Under the pieces are notes generated by a model, which worked only from the letters and a program-made list of their open reading frames with translations, had not been told where the DNA came from and searched no databases. 11,152 nt of DNA, from assembly GCA_035761805.1 (NCBI GenBank), contig DASTQL010000214.1, positions 1 to 11,152 on the forward strand, read 5' to 3'. The DNA is from DASTQL01 sp035761805 (GTDB lineage Bacteria > Actinomycetota > Actinomycetes > Jiangellales > Jiangellaceae). The position numbers and the translations under genes were made by a program. Position 1 is the first letter of the stretch, and every line of letters begins with the position of its first letter. Shown piece after piece: positions 1 to 6,059 of the stretch.

Positions 1-245
1 TAGACGATGGCGGCGACGGACCCGATCAGGTTGAGGAAGTTCAGCGGGTAGATGACGACCACGTTGACCGCAAGGGCGATGCCCACGACCGCCAGCCACA
101 GGGTGCGGGTGCGCTTGCCGGCGGCGGGGAATGCCTCCGGCCGCGCCCGCAGGACGTCGAACAGGGCCCACGCCTTCAGGCCCAGGGACGCCACGGTCAG
201 GACGAGCAGGACCAGCGTCTGGAAGGAGCCGAAGACGTCGAGCAC
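1..245 (-). CDS. DUF2516 family membrane protein (partial, 3' end outside window)
   Basis: The reading frame starts at GTG (245-243) and runs off the left edge, giving about 81 residues. A TAG lies in frame four codons upstream, so no longer start is possible. The visible protein has a hydrophobic helix at about residues 7-29, the stretch KAWALFDVLRARPEAFPAAG, then a basic KRTRTLW segment leading into a second helix (about 49-66) and NFLNLIGSVAAIVY, the start of a third. This pattern matches small actinobacterial DUF2516 integral membrane proteins, whose function is unknown. It lies downstream of the HbhA-like gene on the same strand, as Rv0476 follows hbhA in M. tuberculosis (from memory). 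A strong hairpin between the two genes suggests at least partly separate expression. Family call fairly confident; role unknown. Confidence 0.75.
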   Translation of the reverse strand, partial: MLDVFGSFQTLVLLVLTVASLGLKAWALFDVLRARPEAFPAAGKRTRTLWLAVVGIALAVNVVVIYPLNFLNLIGSVAAIV

Positions 246-267
246 ACCCAGAGCCTACGACTCCAGG

Positions 268-310
268 ACGGAGAAGGCCCCCGCGACCAGTGGTCGCGGG
301 GGCCCTCCGT
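268..310 (-). terminator. Long GC-rich hairpin after the HbhA-like gene
   Basis: Bases 276-289 are exactly complementary to 291-304 (14 bp around a single G, so in practice a stem of about 12 bp with a small loop). After a 2-nt AA bulge (274-275) the stem continues with 268-273 pairing to 305-310, about 20 bp in all. It begins 12 bp after the HbhA-like stop codon on the minus strand and ends 22 bp before the DUF2516 start. There is no U-tract, so it is not a textbook intrinsic terminator, but U-less hairpins of this kind are common after actinobacterial genes. It could instead attenuate transcription or stabilise the 3' end. Confidence 0.7.
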
Positions 311-322
311 GCGCCGGATGCG

Positions 323-868
323 TCAGTTGCCGACCTTGTCGGCGGCAGCCTCGACGGCCTCGGCAGCGGCCTCGGCGGTCTTGCTGGCCGAGGTGGCCGT
401 GGCCTTGACGGCGCGCTTGGTGCTCGCGGCGCTCTTGCGGACCGTGGTCCGGGCGCCCTTGGCCTGCCGGGTCGTGTTCTGGACCTGCTCCTCGAGGCGC
501 TCGGTGGCGGCCTGACGACGGATCCGGTCGACCAGGATCTTGCCCCGGCCGGCGAGGACCACGTACTGCTCCTCGACGTCGTCGCGGGTCTCGGTCACGA
601 ACTCCTCGACCTGCTCCAGCAGCGCCTTGACGCGAGCCGGCACCTCGGTGCGCAGGGTAACGACGTCCTGGGGCAGTGCGACGGCGCGGTCGGCGACCTT
701 GACGGGCGCCTGCGTGGCGCGGTCCTGGAGGACCTGGACGCGGCCCGGGACCTCGCGCAGCGCGGCGACGGCGAGGTCGATCGCCCCGGCGACCGCGTAC
801 AGCGGCGTACGGGGGTCGTCGAGCTCGGTCGACGCGGCCTTGCGGCGGTTCTTGGTGGTGGTGGCCAT
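323..868 (-). CDS. HbhA-like alanine-rich coiled-coil protein
   Basis: 181 residues from ATG (868-866), with an excellent ribosome site (GAGAGG, 877-882) 8 nt upstream. The N-terminal region DDPRTPLYAVAGAIDLAVAALREVPGRV (about residues 17-44) is the hallmark of heparin-binding-hemagglutinin-like proteins. A long amphipathic, charged helix follows (about 45-135), predicted coiled coil. The C-terminal 45 residues are rich in Ala, Thr and Lys/Arg (KGARTTVRKS, TKRAVKATA) but end in an acidic alanine helix (AEAAAEAVEAAADKVGN). The lysine-proline-alanine repeats of mycobacterial HbhA, which bind heparan sulfate, are absent, so an adhesin role is not supported. The family is also linked to lipid-inclusion or membrane association. 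The gene starts 5 bp after the XRE regulator stops, implying co-transcription and coupling. Confidence 0.8.
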   Translation of the reverse strand: MATTTKNRRKAASTELDDPRTPLYAVAGAIDLAVAALREVPGRVQVLQDRATQAPVKVADRAVALPQDVVTLRTEVPARVKALLEQVEEFVTETRDDVEEQYVVLAGRGKILVDRIRRQAATERLEEQVQNTTRQAKGARTTVRKSAASTKRAVKATATSASKTAEAAAEAVEAAADKVGN

Positions 869-873
869 GTTGT

Positions 874-1230
874 TCACCTCTCGTTGGAATGGGCGTTCTC
901 GCGGCGGAAGGACTCGTAGATGTCGAGCAGGACCTGCTTCTGCCGCTCGGTCATCGTGTGGTCGGCGAGGACGGCGGTCTCGACCGAGCGGTCGGCCGAC
1001 GGCTCCTCGATGAGGCCGGCCCGCACATACAGCACCTCTGCGGAGATGCGCAGCGCCTTGGCGATCTGCTGCAGGACCTCCACCGAGGGCTTGCGCAGCC
1101 CTCGCTCGATCTGGCTGAGGTAGGGGTTGCTCACCCCGGCCTGCTCGGCGAGCTGGCGGAGGGACAGCTCCGCGCTGCGGCGCTGTTCCCGCAGGTACTC
1201 GCCCAGCGAACTCACCTTCACCCCGGCCAT
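874..1230 (-). CDS. XRE-family helix-turn-helix transcriptional regulator
   Basis: 118 residues from ATG (1230-1228). The helix-turn-helix domain spans about residues 9-66: LGEYLREQRRSAELSLRQLAEQAGVSNPYLSQIERG, then KPSVEVLQQIAKAL, a textbook Cro/CI-type fold. The C-terminal 45 residues (MTERQKQVLLDIYESFRREN) are helical and probably serve dimerisation. Its stop codon lies inside the ribosome-binding region of the HbhA-like gene, so the two are one transcript. The pair resembles Rv0474-hbhA, which supports a local regulator role, but its ligand and targets are unknown. The start is less certain than the family: GGAG lies only 2 nt before the ATG, while a -10-like TAGCAT lies 9 nt upstream, giving an almost leaderless message. 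GTG codons 4 and 6 are alternative starts. Confidence 0.88.
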   Translation of the reverse strand: MAGVKVSSLGEYLREQRRSAELSLRQLAEQAGVSNPYLSQIERGLRKPSVEVLQQIAKALRISAEVLYVRAGLIEEPSADRSVETAVLADHTMTERQKQVLLDIYESFRRENAHSNER

Positions 1231-1407
1231 GACTCCATGATGCTAGCCCGGAGCAAGCAAAGCAAGGCCATCCGGCCGTGATGCTACTCACAAGTAACCA
1301 TTACGGCACCGATGTTTCACCGATCGGACATTGTGGAAGACCGCTAGCCACCAGCATCCGAACGGTTCGTCCGTCCCGCGTTCAGCGGCTCGTGCAAGGC
1401 TCCCGAC
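1231..1407. promoter_or_regulatory. Divergent intergenic region between XRE regulator and APC permease
   Basis: This 177-bp stretch is visibly less GC-rich than its surroundings and holds several symmetric or repeated words. They are: an imperfect palindrome GTTACTTGTGAGTAGC (minus strand, 1283-1298); an 8-bp direct repeat TGATGCTA at 1238-1245 and 1279-1286; a run of TTGCT/TTTGC words (minus strand, 1251-1265); CACCGAT repeated 11 bp apart (1307 and 1318); and CGAAC-G-GTTCG at 1359-1369. On the minus strand TAGCAT (1240-1245) is a plausible -10 for the regulator. On the plus strand AAGGCT (1396-1401) lies 6 nt before the permease GTG. The region probably carries promoters for both genes and one or more operators, but which protein binds is not shown. 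Confidence 0.55.
1283..1298. promoter_or_regulatory. Imperfect palindrome, candidate operator
   Basis: The minus-strand sequence GTTACT-TGTG-AGTAGC has 6-bp arms with one mismatch (five of six pairs) around a 4-bp centre. It is about 53 bp upstream of the XRE start and 110 bp upstream of the permease start. Dimeric regulators commonly bind such sites. Autoregulation by the adjacent XRE protein is an inference from position only. Confidence 0.4.
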
Positions 1408-2670
1408 GTGACCGACCCGCACTCCCGGCTGGCCCGGCGCCTGACCACCTCGGACGCCGTCGTCCTCGGTCTCGGGGCGATGGTCGGCACCGGTGTCTTC
1501 GTCGTGTGGGCCCCCGCCGCCGATCGGGCCGGTGCCTGGTTGCTGGCCGGCCTGGGGGTGGCCGCCGTGGTGGCCTTCTGCAACGCCGCCTCGTCCGCGC
1601 AGCTCGCGGCGGTCCACCCGCAGTCCGGCGGCGCCTATGTGTACGGAAGGGAGCGGCTCGGTCCCGCGTGGGGAGCGGCGGCGGGCTACGCCTTCGTGGC
1701 CGGCAAGGTGGCGTCCTGTGCGGCGGCCGCCCTCGCCGTCGGCACCTACCTCTGGCCCGACCAGGCCCGGGCGGTGGGGGTGGTGGCTGCCGTGGCGGTC
1801 ACCGCCGTGAACCTCGCGGGGGTCACCAAGACGGCGCGGACGACGCGGTGGCTGCTTGCCGTGGTCCTCGCGGTGCTGGCCGGCGCGGTAGCAGTGGCCC
1901 TGGGCGGTGACCGCCCGGACGCCGGGCAACGCTCAGGGATCGTCGACACGGTCGGGCCCCTGGACGTCCTGGGCGCGGCGGCCCTGCTGTTCTTCGCCTT
2001 CGCGGGCTACGCGCGCATCGCGACGCTCGGCGAGGAGGTGCGCGACCCCCGGCGGACGATCCCCCGCGCCGTGCTGATCGCCCTGACCGGCGCGCTGTGC
2101 CTGTACCTCGTGGTGGGTGCGACTCTCCTGGTCGTCCTGGGCCCGGACCGTACGGCGTCGACGACTCGGCCGCTCGTGGAGCTGGTCGAGGTGGCGGGGC
2201 CAGAGTGGCTCGCGCCGGTGGTCGTGGTGGGGGCAGGGATCGCAGCGCTCGGCGCGCTGCTCTCCCTCGTCGCCGGGGTGAGCCGCACCGCCTTCGCCAT
2301 GGCGGCCGAAGGAGACCTGCCCCGGATGCTGGATGCGGTCCACCCGACCCGCAAGGTGCCACACCGGGCCGAGGTCGTCGTCGGCGGGGCCGTGGTGGCA
2401 GCGGTCCTCACCGGCGGGCTCGTCGGCGCCGTGGCCTTCAGTGCCTTCACCGTGCTGTTGTACTACGCCGTCACGAATGCCGCTGCCCTGCGCCTACGGC
2501 CCGACGAGCGGCTGTGGCCCCGCGCCATCTCGGTCGTGGGACTCGTGGCATGCCTCCTCCTCGCCGCCACCCTGCCGCCCGCCACCGTCGCCCTCGGGCT
2601 CGGCTGGCTGCTCGGCTGCCTCGCCGTACGGGCGGTGGTGCGGTGGCGGGCGGAAGCGGTGGGGCGGTAG
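1408..2670 (+). CDS. APC-superfamily amino acid/polyamine permease
   Basis: 420 residues from GTG. The first helix carries the family signature LGLGAMVGTGVFVVWAPAADRAG (about residues 21-43), followed by the conserved HPQSGGAYVYGRERLGPAWGAAAGY (about 70-94) and later FFAFAGYARIATLGEEVRDPRRTIPRAV, the helix-6 and following-loop motif of the amino acid-polyamine-organocation superfamily. About twelve hydrophobic segments are visible, so the protein should be an integral membrane transporter. At 420 residues it is at the short end of the family. The substrate cannot be read from sequence; amino acids or polyamines are likely. No good Shine-Dalgarno precedes the start (AAGG is 9 nt away), and AAGGCT six bases upstream may be a leaderless -10. 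It converges on the next gene with a 17-bp gap, so it is probably monocistronic. Confidence 0.87.
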   Translation: MTDPHSRLARRLTTSDAVVLGLGAMVGTGVFVVWAPAADRAGAWLLAGLGVAAVVAFCNAASSAQLAAVHPQSGGAYVYGRERLGPAWGAAAGYAFVAGKVASCAAAALAVGTYLWPDQARAVGVVAAVAVTAVNLAGVTKTARTTRWLLAVVLAVLAGAVAVALGGDRPDAGQRSGIVDTVGPLDVLGAAALLFFAFAGYARIATLGEEVRDPRRTIPRAVLIALTGALCLYLVVGATLLVVLGPDRTASTTRPLVELVEVAGPEWLAPVVVVGAGIAALGALLSLVAGVSRTAFAMAAEGDLPRMLDAVHPTRKVPHRAEVVVGGAVVAAVLTGGLVGAVAFSAFTVLLYYAVTNAAALRLRPDERLWPRAISVVGLVACLLLAATLPPATVALGLGWLLGCLAVRAVVRWRAEAVGR

Positions 2671-2687
2671 CGGCTCCAGGCCGGCGC

Positions 2688-3062
2688 TCAGGGAGCGGAG
2701 CGCGGCGTGACGAGGAGGAGCGCGGCGGCGAGGACGCTGAGGAGGATCCAGACGGCGGCCATGATGACCGCGAAGGTCTCCAGGTCGGGGTCGAAGAAGG
2801 CGGGCACGGCGGTCAGCGCCGCAGCCAGCCGGGACACGATGACGACGACGCGGGCCCACGCCGTGCCGCGCCAGGCCCAGGGGGCCGAGAGGATCGTCGC
2901 CGCTGCGAGGACGAGCAGCAGCACGGGCTGGAAGCCCTGACCGAGCTCCCCCAGCGAGACGAGGGCGTCGCCGGCGGCGAGCAGGACGGCGAGGACGACC
3001 CCGACCCGGGCGGCGCGGGAAGCACCGTGGGTTCGGGTGAGACCGGCGGCGGTGGTGGACAT
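2688..3062 (-). CDS. Small four-helix membrane protein of unknown function
   Basis: 124 residues from ATG (3062-3060), with a near-perfect ribosome site GGAGGAG (3068-3074) 5 nt upstream, which fixes the start. Four hydrophobic segments are clear: about residues 18-38, 44-63, 69-89 and 97-118, separated by short loops (GELGQGF, RGTAW, FDPDLE). The N-terminus has a short Thr/Arg-rich cytoplasmic-looking leader. I do not recognise a named family; many actinobacteria encode similar small polytopic proteins. It is divergent from the two-component system and converges on the permease, so it stands alone as a transcription unit. The good ribosome site, codon bias and hydrophobicity pattern argue that it is a real gene. 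Confidence 0.7.
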   Translation of the reverse strand: MSTTAAGLTRTHGASRAARVGVVLAVLLAAGDALVSLGELGQGFQPVLLLVLAAATILSAPWAWRGTAWARVVVIVSRLAAALTAVPAFFDPDLETFAVIMAAVWILLSVLAAALLLVTPRSAP

Positions 3063-3067
3063 GGGTT

Positions 3068-3074
3068 CTCCTCC
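3068..3074 (-). promoter_or_regulatory. Strong ribosome-binding site for the four-helix membrane protein
   Basis: Minus-strand GGAGGAG lies 5 nt before ATG 3062. It is the best Shine-Dalgarno in the window, where many starts have none, and it decides the start of this otherwise unrecognised gene. Confidence 0.75.
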
Positions 3075-3168
3075 GTTCGGTGGCGGCGCTCCGGTTGGAG
3101 CTGACCGACACCGTCGACCCCGTGGGCGCCCGGCGCATGAGGCGGCAACCCCGCGCCGCTCTGCCTCA

Positions 3169-3186
3169 ACCGGGAGATCTCCCGGT
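3169..3186. promoter_or_regulatory. Perfect 18-bp palindrome upstream of the two-component system
   Basis: ACCGGGAGATCTCCCGGT reads identically on both strands with no spacer. It lies 43 bp before the likely -10 of the response regulator gene and about 107 bp before the divergent membrane-protein start. It is not downstream of either gene, so a terminator is unlikely. The size and symmetry suit a dimeric regulator such as a LuxR-type response regulator, so autoregulation is plausible but unproven. Confidence 0.5.
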
Positions 3187-3228
3187 ACGAGTAGGGCCGT
3201 GCACCCAGGCGCAGCCGCCGGCCGGCGC

Positions 3229-3234
3229 GATAAT
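3229..3234 (+). promoter_or_regulatory. -10 element, likely leaderless promoter of the response regulator
   Basis: GATAAT matches the TATAAT consensus at five of six positions and ends 6 nt before ATG 3241. There is no Shine-Dalgarno in between, so transcription probably begins at or next to the A of the start codon. No convincing -35 is visible. Confidence 0.6.
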
Positions 3235-3240
3235 CAGCGC

Positions 3241-3906
3241 ATGCCGCCCGACGGGGTCGACAGCCCGGCGATCCGGGTCCTGCTGGCCGACGACCACCCA
3301 GTGGTCCGGCGAGGGCTCGCGGCGCTGCTGCAGACCCTTGACGGGGTCGAGGTCGTCGCGGAGGCGGGGACCGGTGAGGACGCCGTGCGCGAGGCCGGGC
3401 TGACCCGGCCCGACGTCGTCGTCATGGACCTGCGGATGCCAGGCGTCGACGGGGTCGAGGCGACCAGGCAGATCGTCCGGAACCGCCCCGGCACAGCGGT
3501 GCTCGTCCTGACCATGTTCGACGAGGACGCTCTCGTCGCCGACGCCTTGCGGGCGGGGGCGCGCGGCTACCTGCTCAAGGGCGCCGAGCAGGACGAGATC
3601 GAGCGGGCCCTACGGGCGGTCGCATCCGGAGATCTGATCATGAGCGGCGCGGTCGCCGGCCGGGTGCTCGGTGGCGTCTCACCGAGCCATCGGACGTCGG
3701 TCCTGTCGTCGCTCTCGCCACGCGAGCTGCAGGTGCTGGACGTCGTGGCAACGGGGGCGAACAACACAGCGGTGGCCGCGCGGTTGGGGCTGGCCCCGAA
3801 GACCGTGAGCAACCACATCTCCTCGATCTTCCTCAAGCTCGACGTGGCCACGCGCGCCGAGGCCGTGGTCCTCGCCAAGGACGCGGGGCTGGGACGCGGT
3901 GGCTGA
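3241..3906 (+). CDS. NarL/FixJ-type (LuxR C-terminal) response regulator
   Basis: 221 residues from ATG 3241. The receiver domain (about 11-127) has the acidic pair D17/D18, phospho-acceptor D63 in VVVMDLRMPG, T91 and K113, so all catalytic positions are intact. The C-terminal LuxR/GerE helix-turn-helix (about 156-213) reads LSPRELQVLDVVATGANNTAVAARLGLAPKTVSNHISSIFLKL. It is a DNA-binding transcription factor activated by phosphorylation from the kinase encoded directly downstream, whose GTG start overlaps this gene's end by 8 bp. The frame is open upstream to 3037, but the family normally starts just before the first strand, and GATAAT 6 nt before this ATG supports a leaderless start here. 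Targets are unknown; the 18-bp palindrome upstream is a candidate site. Confidence 0.95.
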   Translation: MPPDGVDSPAIRVLLADDHPVVRRGLAALLQTLDGVEVVAEAGTGEDAVREAGLTRPDVVVMDLRMPGVDGVEATRQIVRNRPGTAVLVLTMFDEDALVADALRAGARGYLLKGAEQDEIERALRAVASGDLIMSGAVAGRVLGGVSPSHRTSVLSSLSPRELQVLDVVATGANNTAVAARLGLAPKTVSNHISSIFLKLDVATRAEAVVLAKDAGLGRGG

Positions 3907-6025
3907 CCGGGGCGCCACGGCGCCGGAGGAGGTCGGAGCGCGCCCCCCCGCCCACGGGTGGGTGGTCGCCTCTGTGGTGTCCGGCGTCGCCCTCGTGCTT
4001 GCGACGGCCGCGGGGGCGCTGGCCGCCGGGATGAGCTGGCGGACCTTCCTGGACGCCTACGTGTCGTCCAACCTCGTGATCGGGGTCGCCCTCCTCGCGT
4101 CGGGTGCCCCCATCGCGTGGTTCACCCGCAACGTGGTGGGCTGGCTCTTCGTTGCGAGCGGCCTCGGGCACCTCGCGACGGCGGCCGCCACCGCCGTCGA
4201 GCTGTACGGCCTGGGAGCTGACTGGCCCCTGCCCGTCCTCGAGGCCCTCTCGACGGTCTCGACGGGCGCATGGCAGGTCGGGGTGGGGATGCTCTTCCCC
4301 CTGGCCGTCCTGCTCTTCCCCGACGGCCGTCTCCCGTCCCGCTGGTGGGCGCCCGTCGCGTGGCTCATCGTCGCCAGCGGCGCCTTCCACGTCGTCTCCG
4401 GCGTCATCAGCACCGGGTCGGTGCTCGACGAGGGCGTGGACTCGATCCTGTCCACGGGCAGGGACGTGCCGCGTGAGCTCGAGGCGGCAGTGGGCACGGT
4501 CGGCTCCGTCGTCTGGCTGCTGGCCGTCGCCGCGCTCGTCGTCCGCTACGTCCGCGGGGACGAGCGCACCCGCCGCCAGCTCATGTGGCTGGTCCTGGCC
4601 CTCCTCGTGGTCACGGTGCTGAACTGGCAACGCTTCACCACCGGAGACGGACCCGTCGTCTTCCTCCTGTCGGCGCTGCTCGTCCCCGTCTCCATCGCCA
4701 TCGCCATCGTCCGCTACGAGCTGCTGGACATCCGCCTCGTCCTCTCCAGGACGCTCCTGTACGGGCTGACGCTGGCGGTCGTCGTCGCCGCATACGCCGG
4801 CCTGGTCGCGGCCGCGTCGCTCGTGGTGTCGGCCGCTCAGCCGGCGGTGCCGATCGGTGCGGCGATCGTCGTGGCGATCTGCTTCACGCCGGTGCGCCTG
4901 GCGCTGACCAGGGTCATCGACCGGGCCTTCTACGGGACGCGGTCCGACCCCGCCCGGACGGCCCGGCGCGTGGGTGAGCACCTGCGGCGCGACGACGACC
5001 TCGGGGGCGTCCTCACCCAGACGCGGGCGGCCCTGCGGCTGCCCTGGCTCGCGCTGCGCCGGGTCCCGGACGACGTCGAGCTCCTGGTGGCCGGCAACTC
5101 CGACGGCTCACCGTCGGTCGAGATCCCACTGAGCTTTCGGGGGGAGGTCGTGGGCGCGCTGGTGGTGGGGCTCCGTCGCGGCGAGCGGGAGCTCCACGAC
5201 GCCGACCGGCGGACCCTCGAGCTCATCGCGACACCGGTGGCGGTCGCCCTGCACGCGCTGGCCCTCAGCGAGCAGGTGCGGCTGGCCCGGGCCGCGACGG
5301 TCGAGGCCGGGGCGGCGGAGCGGGTCCGGCTGCAGCGGGAGCTGCACGACGGCCTCGGCCCGACCCTGACCAGCGTCACCTTCCGGGCCGACGCCGCGTC
5401 CAACCTGATCCGCACCGATGTGGACGGGGCAGAGCGGCTGCTCGGCGAGGTGCGCGCCGACCTCCGTTCAGCGCTCGACGACGTGCGTCGGGTGGTCTAC
5501 GGGCTGCGGCCGATCGAGCTGGACGACCTCGGCCTCGTTGGAGCGGTGCGCCAGCGGCTGGCGGCGTTGTCCGGCGAGCCGCCCCACGGCGTCGCCGTCG
5601 AGCTGGACGCACCGGACGACCTGCCCGCGCTCTCACCCGCGGTGGAGCTCGCCGCCTACCGCATCGTCGGCGAGGCGGTCGCCAACGTCCTACGCCACTC
5701 CGACGCCAATCGCTGCCGGGTCGGCGTGTCGGCCGGCGACGACCTCGTGGTCCGCGTCCGGGACGACGGCACGCCTCCGCAGCTCTGGCGATCGGGGGTG
5801 GGGCTCCGGTCGGTCTCGGAGCGCGCCGAGGAGCTGGGAGGGTCCGCCACCGCCGGACCGACCGCCGACGGCTGGGAAGTCGTCGCACGGCTGCCGCTGC
5901 AACCCGCGATGTCCTCGGGTGCCGGGCCGGTCCTCCCGGAGGAGCCGATCCCGGCCCAGCCCAACCGATCATCGGCACTCGATCCGGGCACGCCCGCGGG
6001 GCCGGGGCGATCCGCCCACCGGTGA
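3899..6025 (+). CDS. Polytopic sensor histidine kinase (HisKA_3/NarL-type)
   Basis: 708 residues from GTG 3899, overlapping the response regulator by 8 bp, so translation is probably coupled. About ten hydrophobic segments occupy residues 22-334, including the LLFPDGRLPSRWW loop (138-150) typical of these actinobacterial sensors. The RAFYGTRSDP motif (342-351) then leads into a GAF-like region (about 355-465). The dimerisation and phosphorylation domain has RLQRELHDGLGPTLTS with phospho-acceptor H483. The HATPase region has the N-box residue N596 (AVANVLRHS) and DDGTP at 622-626, where the usual G1 box DxGxG lacks its second glycine, then GVGLRSVSERAEELGG. The last 40 or so residues are a Pro/Gly/Ser-rich tail. 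It should autophosphorylate and pass phosphate to the upstream regulator. The stimulus is unknown; with such small loops a membrane or hydrophobic signal is possible. Confidence 0.93.
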   Translation: MADRGATAPEEVGARPPAHGWVVASVVSGVALVLATAAGALAAGMSWRTFLDAYVSSNLVIGVALLASGAPIAWFTRNVVGWLFVASGLGHLATAAATAVELYGLGADWPLPVLEALSTVSTGAWQVGVGMLFPLAVLLFPDGRLPSRWWAPVAWLIVASGAFHVVSGVISTGSVLDEGVDSILSTGRDVPRELEAAVGTVGSVVWLLAVAALVVRYVRGDERTRRQLMWLVLALLVVTVLNWQRFTTGDGPVVFLLSALLVPVSIAIAIVRYELLDIRLVLSRTLLYGLTLAVVVAAYAGLVAAASLVVSAAQPAVPIGAAIVVAICFTPVRLALTRVIDRAFYGTRSDPARTARRVGEHLRRDDDLGGVLTQTRAALRLPWLALRRVPDDVELLVAGNSDGSPSVEIPLSFRGEVVGALVVGLRRGERELHDADRRTLELIATPVAVALHALALSEQVRLARAATVEAGAAERVRLQRELHDGLGPTLTSVTFRADAASNLIRTDVDGAERLLGEVRADLRSALDDVRRVVYGLRPIELDDLGLVGAVRQRLAALSGEPPHGVAVELDAPDDLPALSPAVELAAYRIVGEAVANVLRHSDANRCRVGVSAGDDLVVRVRDDGTPPQLWRSGVGLRSVSERAEELGGSATAGPTADGWEVVARLPLQPAMSSGAGPVLPEEPIPAQPNRSSALDPGTPAGPGRSAHR

Positions 6026-6059
6026 TCAACCAGTCGCACGAGCCCGGCCGGCCGGCGGT

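Noticed and set aside
131..919. Long plus-strand open frame antisense to the HbhA-like gene
   Set aside because: Its codon pattern is the mirror of the minus-strand gene; low-complexity Gly/Leu/Asp composition, no family resemblance, and the minus-strand gene has a strong ribosome site and recognisable protein.
869..1291. Upstream extension of the HbhA-like frame through the XRE gene
   Set aside because: The extension encodes Arg/Ala/Gly-rich filler out of frame with the clear helix-turn-helix protein, and the internal ATG at 868 has an excellent Shine-Dalgarno.
3037..3240. N-terminal extension of the response regulator
   Set aside because: It would contain the 18-bp palindrome and the -10 hexamer, and the receiver domain begins only about ten residues after ATG 3241.
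3833..4981. 382-codon minus-strand open frame inside the sensor kinase region
   Set aside because: His/Asp/Gly/Arg-rich translation antisense to a membrane domain; no start context and no family match.
6026..6059. CCGGCCGGCCGG palindrome (6044-6055) as a bidirectional terminator between kinase and asparaginase genes
   Set aside because: Perfectly symmetric, but as RNA it can form only about 4 bp once a loop is allowed, with no U-tract; better explained by GC-rich simple sequence.
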